Shown here in pieces: positions 22,361 through 34,316 of a DNA stretch of 64,000 nucleotides. The notes beneath the pieces were generated by a model. That model did no database searches. It was given only the letters and a program-made list of their open reading frames with translations, and had not been told where the DNA came from. Source of the stretch: Artemisia argyi (Eukaryota; Streptophyta; Magnoliopsida; Asterales; Asteraceae); assembly GCA_030686995.1 (NCBI GenBank), contig CM060696.1, forward strand, positions 113,270,949 to 113,334,948. The letters are read 5' to 3'. The translations under genes and the position numbers were made by a program. How positions within the stretch are numbered: the stretch's first letter is position 1; every line of letters starts with the position of its first letter.

Positions 22361-25300
22361 CGATGCTAATTGATGCGAGTTTCTTTTAAAAGAAAAGGAC
22401 TAAAGTAAAATTCATTATGTGTATTCTCTCAATTCCAAAAAGAAAAAAGCAACTAGATCCAGAATGAGTTGTCGACCATAAAAAAACATTTGATTGGTAA
22501 GTAGGTACCGGTGCTTATCTCTTTGCCTTGTTTAACACCATAGTACATGTTTAAAATGATTAAATGTTTATAATTATAAAATATATTAGTTCATTAAATG
22601 TTAATTTTGTAATAATGTAAGTAACCATAACCCATTATGGCTATGGTTAGCAAATCTGTATTTTGAAAAAAAAAATTTATTATAAACTTAAGTTAAAGCA
22701 ATATATAATATTAGTTTTAGCACCAAGAATTAGGATCAGATAAGACGTAATATTGGAATAAAAAAAAAGTAACAATAATCGTACATCTGACTATTTAAGA
22801 TGCACCGATTTAAATTAAATGCATCCATATTATCTTAGGTGCATCATAATATGTTTTTTAGATTTTAATTAGATACATATACTTATATGAGATGCATTTT
22901 ACGATGTCTTTTTTATTTTGTTCATCTACATGTGATTGAATCATAAAAATCAATTTGTGTCATTTCACTTCAAAGTAACTTTCGAAACTCAAGTGGTGCA
23001 TCTAAATGAATAGAGATGCATCTAATTTAAGTTATTACATCTCAAATGTGTTGTTATAATTACTTCTTATCACTTTTTATTTTAATTTATTTTTTTTTAC
23101 TGTCCCTTAGCACCAAAACCCATTTAATAATACTATTTGGCCATTGATTAGTGCTTTTAAATTGTTAAATTGTAAATTGTAATAGTTATCTTGCAATGAA
23201 GTTCAATTGTGGACCTACTTCAATTTGTTTTCACATAAATACACTCTAAAGGGTAAAGACCCATATAGTCATGTGATGAAAAATAAATGCCACCAATAAG
23301 GGGCGGAGGTAGACATTGGCTACTTGTGCCACGTGTCACACGTGATCTCTTGGGATGAAGTGTAATCAAAGACATGATATGAGAGAAGATGGTGGATAGG
23401 AGATATTGGGTGAGGCTGGAGATGGTGGCCGGGAACCATTTTTTTCAGGAGTGAGAGGTTAGAAATAAGTTGGAAAACGATAGCAAATAATCACTAGAAC
23501 TCTAAGTAGGCAAATTTTTTGTGGTTCGTATTTTTCTTGAGAGAAAAGGGTGAATTCGGAGATACAGTACTGTGTTTCTTTGGTTCAAAGAAAAGAAAAA
23601 AAGAAAAAATAAAAAGATACGTGGGACATTAGTCTGATGGATAAGGTGCATGTGTATGAGTGCATCTCAAAAAGACTCCTTTCCAAAGAAAAGTTTTTTA
23701 CTTTTGAATTATTAAAATTCAGTAATAACAAAAGTGTATATGATAGCACGGATGAATTACAACTAGATTTAAAAGTTTTATTTTTGAACTTTAGAGGTAT
23801 TTTAGAAACTAAAACGTAATTTTAAATTCCTAAAAAAGTGAGAGGTATGGTGGCGCCGTAACCTCGTGCCATCCCACTAGTCAAAAACCAGCGACGGCGC
23901 ACGGTTATCAGGGTGATGCTATGGTGACCAGCCCACGTGGTAGGTTTTTTTTTTGGTTATTAAAATAGAAAAATAAATGTTTTGTGTGTATTAGCACAGG
24001 AAGGATAAGATTGCATTTATTATTATTATTATTATTAGACAACAATGTTTATGTGTGTTTCTGCAGCAGGAAGAAGACGACGTTCCCCCCCCCCCCCCCC
24101 CCCCTAATTGGACTTGGTGTGTTTGGGCTAGTAAAAGAGTAACACTTTCTTATATAAGTTCAACTTCTTTTTTTATAAAAATTATTAAATTGCAATTTTT
24201 TTTCTTAATTATATTTTTGTTTTATATAATTTGTATTTTTATTTAATAAATAAAAATATATTTTGTTAAAATAATTGAAAAAAAAAATCCAACGCCACCA
24301 CATTTTCTGATGTCAGAGGTAATGGCCAGAATATGTTGCCATAGAAAGTTTTGCTGACGTGACATCACTTTTTGGCTACGACACCACCTTTATGACACGA
24401 GGGTATCCACCGCTCTAAACATTTATGTTAAATGATTCTTTAACAAACGGAAATGTTTAGTTCATTAGAAACTGTTTTGCATGAAACAAACAATTAACAT
24501 GTAACCCATCACATAACATCGCTCAATTTATTCACTAAATGGTATAAGCCTTTTTAACACCGCAGCAACGGGGCGGCTCCTATCTTTTCCTTGTTATGAA
24601 CATTTTTTTATAAACATTGAACCAACAATTAAACTGATAAAACTAGTAGAGTATTTGATTTTAAATTTTAGTTTCACACGGATCACAAGTTAATACATCA
24701 AGTTTGTACACGAATCTAATTTGGAACATCACACTTTTTATTTTATGTTAGTAACGATTTTTTTTTTAAATTATTATTTATTTTTTTTACCCTTTCGGAA
24801 TATCCAATTTACCGATGATAGGCAAATTACATATTTAACTCTACTAATGATCAACGAGCTATAAATCTTGCCATTGAGCAAAGCGAGCCAAAATTGTGCC
24901 ACGCAGCCATTTGCGTCCATTGATACAAAGATGCAAAAAAAAAAAAAACTGTTTAGAACCAGTCTCAAGGTCCAAAATAGGAAATGTTACAATTGCCAAA
25001 CAAACATTTAATTTAATTATATCAGTTTAAGTAATTTATAAATTATAATAAAGAATAAAACGAAAACTGGAATTTTACCTTAAAAAAGTTGTTACAAGAC
25101 ACAAAAGATGTGTGTTACTCCTCATTTTACTTGTAAAACAGAACATCTCTTTTTCATTTGTTTAAAACTGTGTCAGATTTATACAATTTAAATTCCAAAT
25201 TTGTTACATTTTTTTTTAATCTTTACACATTTGAAATTTCATTTGTGGTATTGATCCAATACAGGATCAACTTCAAATCCAACGGCAAAAGCTATTTAAT

Positions 25301-25440
25301 ATTTATCAACCATTTAGCCCAAGATTCGAATCTCATTTTTGTCAAAGGATTGTTGGTACCATTTTTTGATAATCACTATCAGAATCTTGAATTTGATGTT
25401 GACAACATAATTGTCTTCTTTGTATTGTCTTTGCATTCAT
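22361..25440. other. Intergenic DNA upstream of the UNC93-like gene
   Basis: No supported gene. The stretch includes dispersed GATGCATC motifs around 22790-23040, an ATT microsatellite at about 24017-24036 and a poly(C) run of about 19 bases near 24086. The part nearest the gene presumably holds its promoter. Confidence 0.35.
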
Positions 25441-25481
25441 AGTTTTTGTCAAACCTTTCAATTTTTAAATTTCTATATCAC

Positions 25482-25488
25482 TATAAAA
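25482..25488 (+). promoter_or_regulatory. Probable TATA box of the UNC93-like gene
   Basis: TATAAAA in CACTATAAAAACATC lies 80 bp before the start codon. The intervening sequence is the C- and A-rich leader typical of plant 5' UTRs. No other TATA-like site is as well placed. Confidence 0.5.
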
Positions 25489-25567
25489 ACATCAGAAATA
25501 CATTGACAAACACACATTTTCACATTCATATCCACTCCTCACTCCAAACCAAACCAAACCAACAAAC

Positions 25568-27182
25568 ATGGTTGAGAAACATGATCATGAAACAGGATCA
25601 CCTGTCGAAACAAACGTTAACAAATCTGTTTTTCGATATAACTCGCCTTTTGTACAAGTCGGGCTAATCGGTTTAGTATGTTTTTGTTGTCCTGGTATGT
25701 TTAATGCCTTATCTGGCATGGGTGGTGGTGGACAACTTGATCACACAGCTGCAAACAACGCAAACACGGCCTTATACACGACTTTCGCTATTTTCGGCAT
25801 CCTTGGAGGTGGTATTTACAACATCCTAGGACCACGTCTCACGTTGTTTGCAGGCTGCAGCACTTATATACTTTACGCGGGTTCTTTTCTTTATTACAAC
25901 CATCATGAGAAACAAGAATTCGTGGTATTCGCTGGGGCGTTACTAGGTGTTGGTGCTGGTCTGCTCTGGGCTGGGCAGGGTGCTATCATGACGTCCTACC
26001 CGCCTGCTCATCGTAAAGGTATTTATATATCCATGTTCTGGAGTATATTTAACATGGGTGGTGTTATTGGTGGTTTGATTCCTTTTATTATGAATTATAA
26101 TCGTGAAACTGCGAGTTCTGTTAATGATGGGACGTATATTGGATTTATGGTTTTTATGACTATTGGGACGATACTAGCGTTGACTATTTTGCATCCTAGT
26201 AAAGTTATTCGTAATGATGGGTCTAAATGTACGGATATTAAATATTCAAATGTTGTGACGGAATCTGTTGCAATTGCTAAACTTTTTACGGACTGGAAGA
26301 TGTTGTTGATCGTGCCTGCAGCGTGGGCGAGTAATTTTTTCTATAGTTATCAGTTTAATAATGTGAATGGGGCTTTATTTACTTTGAGAACAAGAGGGCT
26401 GAATAATGTGTTTTATTGGGGAGCTCAGATGATTGGGTCTGTTATGATTGGTTATATTATGGATTTTAGTTTTAAGAGCCGGAAGAAGAGGGGTTTGGCT
26501 GGTATTGCCGTTGTGGCTGTGCTTGGGACCGGTATTTGGATTGGTGGGCTTTTTAATCAGAGGGGTTATAATTATCATGATGTGCTGAATAAAACTGTTA
26601 GAATTCTTGATTTTAAGAAAGATGGTACTGATTTCGCTGGGCCGTTTGTGCTTTACTTTAGTTATGGTTTGTTAGATGCTATGTTTCAGAGTATGGTATA
26701 TTGGGTTATCGGCGGTTTAGCTGATGATTCTGTCATCCTTAGCAGGTATGTACACTAAAACTGCTTCTCTGGTTCTTATTGTGTGTGGATAGATCACATA
26801 ATGAGTTTTGAGAGCGTTTGGGATTGCTTTTCGAAACTGGTTATCCGAATTAGCAGTTTTGATAAGCAATCCCACACGCCCCCTTATTTTGTTTTTGTGT
26901 CTATTAATTAATACAATATTATGATGTATTAGATATGTTGGATTCTACAAGGGGGTGCAAAGTGCTGGGGGAGCAGTGGCGTGGCAAATCGATACACATC
27001 ATGTGCCTTACATGAATCAGTTGATAGTAAATTGGGTACTTACTACTATAAGTTATCCTTTATTGGTTCTTTTGGTAATTAAAGCTGTAAAAGATGACGA
27101 TGATAAAGTTGCAGAACAAGAGTTGCCCTCTGATTTTCCAAAGGTCATAGAGTCTAATGATGACTTCTCTAAGCCGAATTAA
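25568..27182 (+). CDS. UNC93-like (DUF895) major-facilitator-fold membrane protein, two exons
   Basis: Exon 1 is 25568-26745 and exon 2 is 26933-27182; the 187-bp intron has GT (AGCAG/GTATGT) and AG (GTATTAG/ATATG) borders. The joined frame is 1428 nt, 475 residues, a normal length for plant UNC93-like proteins. The ATG at 25568 is the first after the TATA box and has a good context (AACATGG). The cytosolic N-terminus of about 25 residues is followed by alternating hydrophobic segments: 27-48, 70-90, 92-110, the family-typical GAGLLWAGQGAIMTSYP (about 129-145), and further helices to about residue 435. An acidic polar tail ends the protein. The nematode UNC-93 regulates a two-pore potassium channel, and an Arabidopsis relative is linked to potassium and ABA responses; the transport role here is inferred from family. 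Without splicing, the first exon would end in a premature stop after YVH. Confidence 0.9.
26813..26882. mobile_element. Tiny hAT-like MITE inside the UNC93-like intron
   Basis: GGATTGCTT (26821-26829) and AAGCAATCC (26864-26872) form the inner arms, extended by GCGTTTG and CACACGCC. It fills about 70 bp of the 187-bp intron and leaves both splice sites untouched. Confidence 0.5.
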
Positions 27183-28705
27183 ACAAAGGAGATACTGAGA
27201 AAAGTTTGCTTATTTTCTTGATTTTCCGTTCTATATGCGATGTTTTGTTAGGCAGGATGGTTATTTTGAAGTGTAAATGTTGTCTATTGCAGCATGGGCG
27301 ATAAGACCAGCTGTGTGTTTGTTTTTTTCAATTTCGTATGTAAGCGGAATTAGTTTATTCCTATGTAGCATCAAAATGTCCTCAATTTAATTCGATTCAG
27401 TTGACATATCATTATATCTAGAATGTAAATTTGGTCTTCTACTGTTGTGAAGACTAATTAGTATTGTTGTTTCTCAGTATGTTGTAAGAATGCAATAATC
27501 CGTTTTTATCATGCCGTTTCTTGTTCTCGTAGTATTATTTTTATTTTCCGTAAATGTTTCTGACCCACATTCGTATTTTATATGATCCAGTCGCACAAAA
27601 GGCAGATTGAAACTAACTTATCCTAATTGTGCTTTACATTTCAAATTGGAATATTTGTGTCGCAAAAATTCTCTAGTATGCACATCAGAGTTCTTATCAG
27701 GAAATGTGTTTGCTCGAAAGATCTTAAGTATACGTGTATATCTATTTGCTTGCATTTGGGTTACCATGGCGAGTTGCGTGATACCTAAGTATATTGTACG
27801 TTTAGATAAGAAAAGATGGTTTCTGCCACAACAAATGATCTGGTTTTCCTTTTATCCTTTGTATGAATATTAGAGGTTGCAGTTTCAGCCCATTTATACT
27901 TTTGTAAATCGTATCAAGTTAGGTATTTTATGATCTCTGTGGGTCATATCAAAAGTTTAACTAAATAGGGAATAGGTCAATCGGGCTAAAGTCGTCCAAA
28001 AATTGATGCATTAATAATTTATAACTTTCTTGAAAGACAAAAACAAAAGTGTTTATGGGGAAACCAATCCCGACCCAACCCGTCCTGGCACAACTGTATT
28101 TTGACCCACCCTCAGACTTTCCCATCCTGCCATATCTGTGTAAACCATACCCCTGATGTGGTGTATGCTACCTTTTCAAATCATGTTTGTGGTTTAGCTT
28201 TGCTTATTTGTTGAAACTATACAACTGAACTGGTACGCTACCATTTCAATCTTTGCAAAGGAATTATCTGCTGGTGTAATTATTCATCTGCAGTTATGAA
28301 TACAGGAAACATGACGCATAAGAATCGTCATCAAAACTAATATCATTTATCTTATTCTTTCGAAGAGGAAATAGTACTTGGCCTTAAAGTAGTAGTTTGT
28401 GACTTTGTGTTTTGCATATTTGCTATATTATGCGGATCAAGAATTATAAAGTGATGGTGTGGAACAAGATTACAACTTACAAGAACAATAAATGACAGGC
28501 ACATTTGCTATGATCCTGCATAATGCCTACTTGGAGCTACCAACACTTTCTATCCCCTTCTCATATAGAGTAATATATATCCTATACTTCTTGCTGTTGT
28601 GATTTTCACCTCTAACAGATATTTTCTGGCTCATTCGACTATATCACAATTTCTTGTTTGCAGTTGATGTCTTCACTGTCACAAATATACTTAATTACCA
28701 CTAGC
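27183..28705. other. 3' flank of the UNC93-like gene and intergenic DNA
   Basis: The first few hundred bases are T-rich and likely hold the 3' UTR. Further on no gene is supported; the open frame 27607-27873 has no recognisable domain. Confidence 0.4.
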
Positions 28706-28722
28706 TTTTTTTTGGCAAGACA

Positions 28723-28755
<33 letters not shown>

Positions 28756-28825
28756 ATATTAGGACTTGATCCCACAACCTACTCTTAGTTGACGGGCCAC
28801 TACATTAGGCTAACTTCCTGCTAGA
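28706..28825 (-). mobile_element. Probable tRNA-derived SINE fragment, minus strand
   Basis: On the minus strand TAGCCTAATGTAGTGGC resembles an A box and GGTTGTGGGATCAAGTCC a B box. A TG-repeat, CCTGTCTTGCC and eight A follow as a tail. No certain target duplication. The (AC)n run at 28726-28753 is part of it. Confidence 0.45.
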
Positions 28826-28904
28826 AATTAATGTAATTGGAGGTTTAGGTTCTTTTTTTCTAGGTGATATAAAAAAGGAGGGGACAACTTAATCATTTGA
28901 CACT

Positions 28905-29335
28905 CTGGCCAATGTGCTCTCTGTTGACGACTATTGCAAAAATCGACCTGAATCTCAGGCTCACTTGTTTTTTGAGTGCTTGTACACCCCCCAAACAGGT
29001 TTGGAACCATATGAAGATTCATGCGCAAATGTTAGGAGCTGTTGATCATTAGCAACAGAATATGGACTTCCTTATAAGAAGATACGGAGAAAGATCAATG
29101 TTGAGCATTATTAGAAGAGTTGTTTTTGCTGCTACAATTTACTACTTTGTGGCAAGAACGAAATAAAGGCTGTCTGGGAAAGGAAATTGTACATTTGTAC
29201 AAGGGAGCAGCATGTAGGATAATCTATGATGCGGTACATTTAAAACTTATGTGTTTCAAGTTTAAGCCAACACAAGAAGTCAAGAATCTAGTACATTTAT
29301 GGAAGCTAGCTGCAAAAACAGTTTGAATGGAGCTG
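28905..29335 (+). pseudogene. LINE reverse-transcriptase C-terminal (zf-RVT) remnant
   Basis: Broken plus-strand frames give CKNRPESQAHLFFECLY, then RRVVFAATIYYF, WQERNKG and, after more stops, KLMCFKFK. These are landmarks of the zinc-binding domain at the C-terminus of plant L1-type LINE ORF2 proteins. Multiple frame changes show it is dead. No reverse transcriptase core lies upstream in the window. Confidence 0.6.
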
Positions 29336-30228
29336 GATGATACGATTGGTAATCAAATGCTCAAGATGTTTATCGACTTTATAAAAGCTTACCAGGTAAA
29401 TCCCCTTTACCTATAAAACAGTTTTTCAGATTATGTGTAAATGAGATAGTACTTTGGATTGACGCGACCCAACTAATTAATTAAGAACTTAAGCTATACA
29501 ATAGACGTTTTCTTTTTAGATGTTCTGTTATGATATATGTACTTAAAATGTTGCTCGTCTCATACGTAAACTTGTTATTTTCTACTCATATGTCCGTTTG
29601 TGAGTTGTGACTGAGCACACACACCATAATGAAACATTTTTAAAAAGTAAGCGTCTATTAATATTCACAAAATAGGACTTATCATCGGCAATATTATATA
29701 CTCCGTAGGATATAATGAGAAGAAAAATAAAATAAATATAAGAAGGATTTATAGTCATACATTTCAAGTAAGAGAGAGAATTTTAAGAAGAGATGCATTT
29801 AGTTTTTTAGATATATTTAAAATATATAGTTACGGTTTTTTCTATTTCTCATTTATTTATTTTTTTCCTCATTTGATAGGAAGTTCCTTTTGAGCAAATT
29901 TGCGTAAAAAAAAACAAAAAACAAAAAAAGTACAGGAATTTTTATTTTTATTTTTATTTTTTTGAACGAAAAAGGTACAGGAATTATTCCAACCGAAATC
30001 CGACCCGGCACCAATATTAATAAAGAAACACGCGTAGAAAACTTGGAAAAAGGTAAAAGAATAATAAAACCAAACCAAACCAACCCATTGACGCTGTCTT
30101 TATTCCACACCTTGTTTCACACGACCGTTAACCCAACTTCCCCAAAAACACAAATCCCAAATATCAAACCCTAACAATTTTTTACAATAATCATCAAATC
30201 ATCAACGGCAAGCTTCCCTTTCGGAAGC
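29336..30228. other. Spacer and upstream region of the Kazal-type gene
   Basis: No gene is supported. A/T-rich tracts occupy 29700-29960. The 150 bases before 30229 are C/A-rich, like a plant 5' UTR. Confidence 0.4.
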
Positions 30229-30600
30229 ATGTCACCACAAACCCTAGTTCTCATCATAATCACCATCATCACAATCACCTTAACATCCGTTAAATCTGAT
30301 GATCCTGGTAGTTTTATTAAACTACCAGGAACAACAACCAATTCTATATGTGGGGATTCCGTAAATGCTGGATCATGCCCTGTAAAGTGTTTTAGAGCGT
30401 CTCCTGTTTGTGGAGTTGATAATGTGACTTATTGGTGTGGGTGTAGTGAGGCGATATGTGCCGGTGTTGATGTTGCAAAATCCGGGTTTTGTGAATTTGG
30501 AGATGGGGGAAGTGGGGCTGTGTCTGGGCAGGCTTTGCTTTTGGTTCATATTGTTTGGCTTGTTTTGCTCGGTTTTTTCGTCTTGTTTGGACTACTTTGA
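30229..30600 (+). CDS. Small secreted Kazal-type serine protease inhibitor-like protein
   Basis: The single-exon frame gives 123 residues. Residues 1-23 form a signal peptide (hydrophobic run LVLIIITIITITL, cleavage likely after VKS). The mature part has eight cysteines (41, 50, 54, 61, 70, 72, 77, 88) with PVCGVDNVTYWCGC, which corresponds to the CGxDxxTY signature of Kazal domains. The layout matches the small plant Kazal-family proteins known in Arabidopsis, as far as I recall them. After a GDGGSG linker, residues 101-123 are hydrophobic (LLLVHIVWLVLLGFFVLFGL) and end the protein, so the product is either GPI-anchored or held by a C-terminal membrane helix. Inhibitory activity is inferred; plant members carry an extra Cys in the TYWCGC segment where animal domains have Asn. 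Confidence 0.85.
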   Translation: MSPQTLVLIIITIITITLTSVKSDDPGSFIKLPGTTTNSICGDSVNAGSCPVKCFRASPVCGVDNVTYWCGCSEAICAGVDVAKSGFCEFGDGGSGAVSGQALLLVHIVWLVLLGFFVLFGLL

Positions 30601-30825
30601 TTATTGAGGTTCTATTGAGAATTCTTTTTTACATATATGTAGATTGTTTACTATTGTACTATCGATTTTTATTGTATATGGAGATGACTGATTCTTTTGA
30701 TGACATGTACTATTCTTCGAGATCGTTTAATGAAAAGAGCCTCTTGGCCGTTATTCTTATGTTTTGGTTTTCATTGCTGTTGGTTAGATTCAGAATTATT
30801 TATAGCTTGATGTGTTTGTTTACCC

Positions 30826-30955
30826 TGGAAGCAGTCTCTCTAGTCTCTACTCCTAGGTTTATCCTGGGGTTGGGGTACGCTTAGGATCTGTCTACATTCT
30901 ACCTCTCCCATATCTCGCTTTGGCGGGATTGGGTATGTTGTTGTGTTGATGTGTT
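30826..30955 (+). mobile_element. SINE 3'-end fragment with TTG tail
   Basis: GGAAGCAGTCTCTCTAGTCTC ... GGGTACG ... ACATTCTACCTCTCCCA ... GGCGGGATTGGGTATGTTGTTG resembles the 3' half of widespread plant tRNA-derived SINEs that end in TTG repeats. The promoter half is missing. Confidence 0.55.
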
Positions 30956-32764
30956 TGTTTAGGTAAGTATGATGGATGAGATGTAAATAGGTAAAAGTTA
31001 AGGCATTGTTGGTAAGTTATATTTGTGTTTAAACGAAGTTTCATTAGTCCTGCGATTAACACCAATGCAAGTATCCAATAATGTTCAATGAAGGAAACTG
31101 TCTCCTAGTTTTACTGTTAAATCTAAGATATCATGGAACAAATTTTTGTGGTTTTGGGATGTCGGTGGAACGTTTTTGTTCAATTGCTCCTTATGCCGGC
31201 TTTGCTTCCTTTTAAAACTGCAAGACTAGGTAAAGAACTAAAGATATTGGGTCAAGTATGGAATGGAGGTCTGGTTTTGTATAAGATAACTGGTCTATTT
31301 TCTCCCCTTTGGTTTCCATTTCGTTCCTTTTTGTTGCTTGATGGGTCGGATTTTTGTTCATTATTCCATTTTCTTTCTTGAAAAGTTACTAAAAGCTTGT
31401 TGAGGCTAAGGTTTTTTGCTGGTTATTGTTATCCACCCAACGCGGTTAATGTGACCTTGACCAGTTCAGTAGAATGGTTATACTTATTACTGGGAAAAAA
31501 TTGTATTTCATGTTACAACCGGAAGGAGACAAGATGTTTTCCCGTAATACTATGATTAGGACTTAGCTGGTTTAATGAAACTAATCCACTTCGTGTGACT
31601 TTAAACCTGCAATCCACTTCGTGTGACTTTAAACCTGCAGAACAATGTGAAATAGTGGCAGCGAACGCTGAACTGCAAATTGAGAAGTTAACACATGGAC
31701 TCTGTAGAGTGTAGATAGAACGTCAAGAGTGTTTGCCCACAACTTATAAAACAGATGCATATTTCTATTTTCTCCTTGTGATAATAAGGCAAGACATTCT
31801 GTAAGGAAGAGACTGCAATCACACCCAGACTTTTGCAGTTTCGCTAATAGCTATTTGCTATAGCAGACAAACTTTATGCAGTCTATCTCCAAGTTTGAAT
31901 CTACCAGAACATAAGTAATATGCGACATCCTTATCCAATATGGTTACAAAGTATCTTTGGAAAAGTCACATCATTGATATGGCGATACTGCAATCATGTA
32001 TAGCAACTTCAGACCCGCTTGCAATCTAACGCCGAAAAATGAACTGCACAACCTATTGACAACACTAAAAGTCAACCTTTAACTAAAAATTACATGAGAA
32101 AAGATCGACGAGAATCCTTGGGAAAAAAAGATGTGCAACAACCTGGAAAAGATTACAACAAACAAACATTACCATTCAACCCTGCTTCAAATGTTGATAG
32201 CCAACTTTAAATAAAACTGTTAGGAATCGCAGCCACCACACAAACTTCTAGGAAAGTTCAGGTCATTGCAACATTTCCTCAAAAAGGAGGTACCCCAAAT
32301 CGCCAGTCAAAAGCCAAAGGCCAGAGGCAGAATTTTGTTTTTAGCTCAGACATGAAATCAATATCAGGAGGTACATTAATCTCAATAAAAGTGCTTGCGA
32401 ATAGATTATATCATACCAGATCTAGGTTAATAAACTTTAACAAGGTAACAAACCGTAAATAAAACATATCTGTAGCATCAAGAAATGAACAAAAATCATC
32501 TTATCCCTATATATTGATCTATGTTCAGACATCCAGCGAGAGAATGTCTAATTGTTTTTTACACATAACCACATGAGGTCTTAATAATGGAGTTATATAG
32601 TCAAACTAAACAAAGAATAGTTAATTAAAAGTAACTGAAGAAGCAAGTAGCACAATTTATTGCTTCTAATCCTGCAATCAGAAAGGCTTCACTTCTTTGC
32701 TGCCTGATGATTGTTGAACAGCCAGGATTCACTACAAAATGCTATTATTCACTTTTTTGCCGCC
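30956..32764. other. Intergenic stretch, little recognised
   Basis: No supported gene. A 28-bp exact tandem duplication lies at 31583-31638. Confidence 0.4.
31583..31638. repeat. 28-bp exact tandem duplication
   Basis: AATCCACTTCGTGTGACTTT plus AAACCTGC occurs twice in direct succession. Confidence 0.9.
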
Positions 32765-33000
32765 TGTGAAAGTGCTTGCTATTAGTTTATGTTCTATGTT
32801 CTTGTCAGTTTTTGAACCAGCGTCTTAGAATGACCTTTTAAGGATTGGATTACTTGTGGCACATAAAACCGGGTGATGCAATATGTACAGCAACCAATAC
32901 AATGTTGGCATGATTAGTTAACTGACATTCAACATCCATGAGTTTGTGTTCACTTCAGACACTAGTGTTGTTATTGCAATTACCCTGAAACAAAATATAA
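32765..33000 (-). pseudogene. Degenerate duplicate of the YqaJ-fold gene's first coding exon
   Basis: This stretch aligns by eye with 34157-34375 of the neighbouring gene. It includes the segment encoding residues 1 to about 55, the 5' UTR and the intron acceptor (TTTTGTTTCAG versus TTGGTTTCAG on the minus strand). The copies differ by many substitutions and small indels and the frame is broken. It lies 3' of the intact gene in the same orientation, so it is a partial tandem duplication. Confidence 0.7.
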
Positions 33001-33473
33001 AATAACAATTTAAACTGTTATCAATAAAATATATATTGAAACTAAATATGAACGGCAAAAATCGCAAAAATCGCAAAGATTGAAGTAGTAGAATCTACAT
33101 AGAAATATGGTAGGAATGAAGAAGCATGTCAGTTTTTTTGTGGAGAGAAAAGTAAATTTAAAGTACCTGTCAGGCAAAGGATCTTCAGCAAATCTTTTCG
33201 CCAGGAGCTAAGCCTGTGACGAGAAGAGAAACAGCACCTGAGATAGAGAATCATGCAACAAGCATACACTTCTAATTTCTACGGAAATATAATGCATATT
33301 AATAACATATGTACCTGTCAGGCAATTCAGGTAAACTTCTACACCAAATCAATGATAACGGGGAGGCGACATGCAGTTCTGTCCTCCTCATAGTAATTAC
33401 CATAAGTCATCCGAGTAATACCTAAATGATTTCATATTCCGAAACATACTATATGTTGTTCATGCAAAGTGCA

Positions 33474-34316
33474 TTAGTATATCATCCTTCCATTAATTTC
33501 ACGAATCAATAACTTAGAATTACCAGCAACACGCTTACTTTCATTAACAATATAACTACATAGCTCATGCTTAGGTGCAGGGCATAAGCTTTTTAAATCA
33601 ACTAACGGATCGTTCACCACATATTTACTATAAATCTCCCTTGCAGGTTGCACATGATTCCACCAAAAGTCTGATAATGCCATCTTCAACAAGTTCCAAT
33701 ACTCTACATCCCTATGTATCCTAATTAAACTACTCCCTTTAGGAGTCCAAACATAAAAATCCATCCAATCTCGATCCAATATTTCCATCAATCCTTGAGC
33801 TTGTGGGACACAATTATATGGTATGCCAGACCACGGGTAACCCTTTCTCATGTCACCCTTATAAAACGGGCATTTTATTTCCAACACTCCTTTATACGGC
33901 AAACCATAAAAATTCTTGTCAATCACCCCATCAGGAGAAGCTGCAAGCCAATCGTCTTCTTCATTATATTTCCCACTAATTTGGAATCCAGGGAACATAA
34001 TGGGATTTCCAGTTATTAGTTTATATCTTTCGAGTGCTTCTTCTTCTTTAATGTTATTCCAGGAAGTTGCTAGGTTTCCAGTGAACGGCTCAACAGCACC
34101 AATCTTTTCTTGCCAGAGCTGAACCCTTCGGTTGGGCCAAAAGCCGATGGCGTGTGCAAAAGTGCTAGCAGTTAGTTTATATCTTCGTTGTTCTTGCCAG
34201 TTTTTGTACCAGTGTCTTAGACTCGCTGATTCAAGAATAGGATGACTTATGGTAGATAAAAACCGGGTAGTGCAATACGTAAAACAGCCATGCCGACATT
34301 GACTTGCTAATAGCAT
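33474..34316 (-). CDS. YqaJ-like (restriction-endonuclease-fold) nuclease, probably organelle-targeted
   Basis: The 280-residue frame contains the YqaJ/lambda-exonuclease-type nuclease core. RRYKLTASTFAHAIGF (about 44-59) corresponds to the start of the domain and KEEEAL (90-95) holds a conserved Glu. SPDG (D129), EIK (E146, K148) and VPQAQG (Q172, Q174) are the metal-binding and catalytic positions. Plant homologues are annotated as type II restriction-endonuclease-like superfamily proteins of unknown role, descended from a viral-type recombinase exonuclease. Residues 1-28 lack acidic residues and are rich in Ser, Thr and Arg, as in a mitochondrial or plastid presequence. A TTTGGTTTCAG acceptor lies about 46 bp upstream of the ATG, implying an intron in the 5' UTR. 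A DNA-repair or organelle-genome role is inference. Confidence 0.85.
   Translation of the reverse strand: MLLASQCRHGCFTYCTTRFLSTISHPILESASLRHWYKNWQEQRRYKLTASTFAHAIGFWPNRRVQLWQEKIGAVEPFTGNLATSWNNIKEEEALERYKLITGNPIMFPGFQISGKYNEEDDWLAASPDGVIDKNFYGLPYKGVLEIKCPFYKGDMRKGYPWSGIPYNCVPQAQGLMEILDRDWMDFYVWTPKGSSLIRIHRDVEYWNLLKMALSDFWWNHVQPAREIYSKYVVNDPLVDLKSLCPAPKHELCSYIVNESKRVAGNSKLLIREINGRMIY

Noticed and set aside
30555..31381. Open frames downstream of the Kazal-type gene (30555-30884, 31133-31381)
   Set aside because: No domain, overlap with the gene's 3' end and a SINE fragment, and no coding-like composition.
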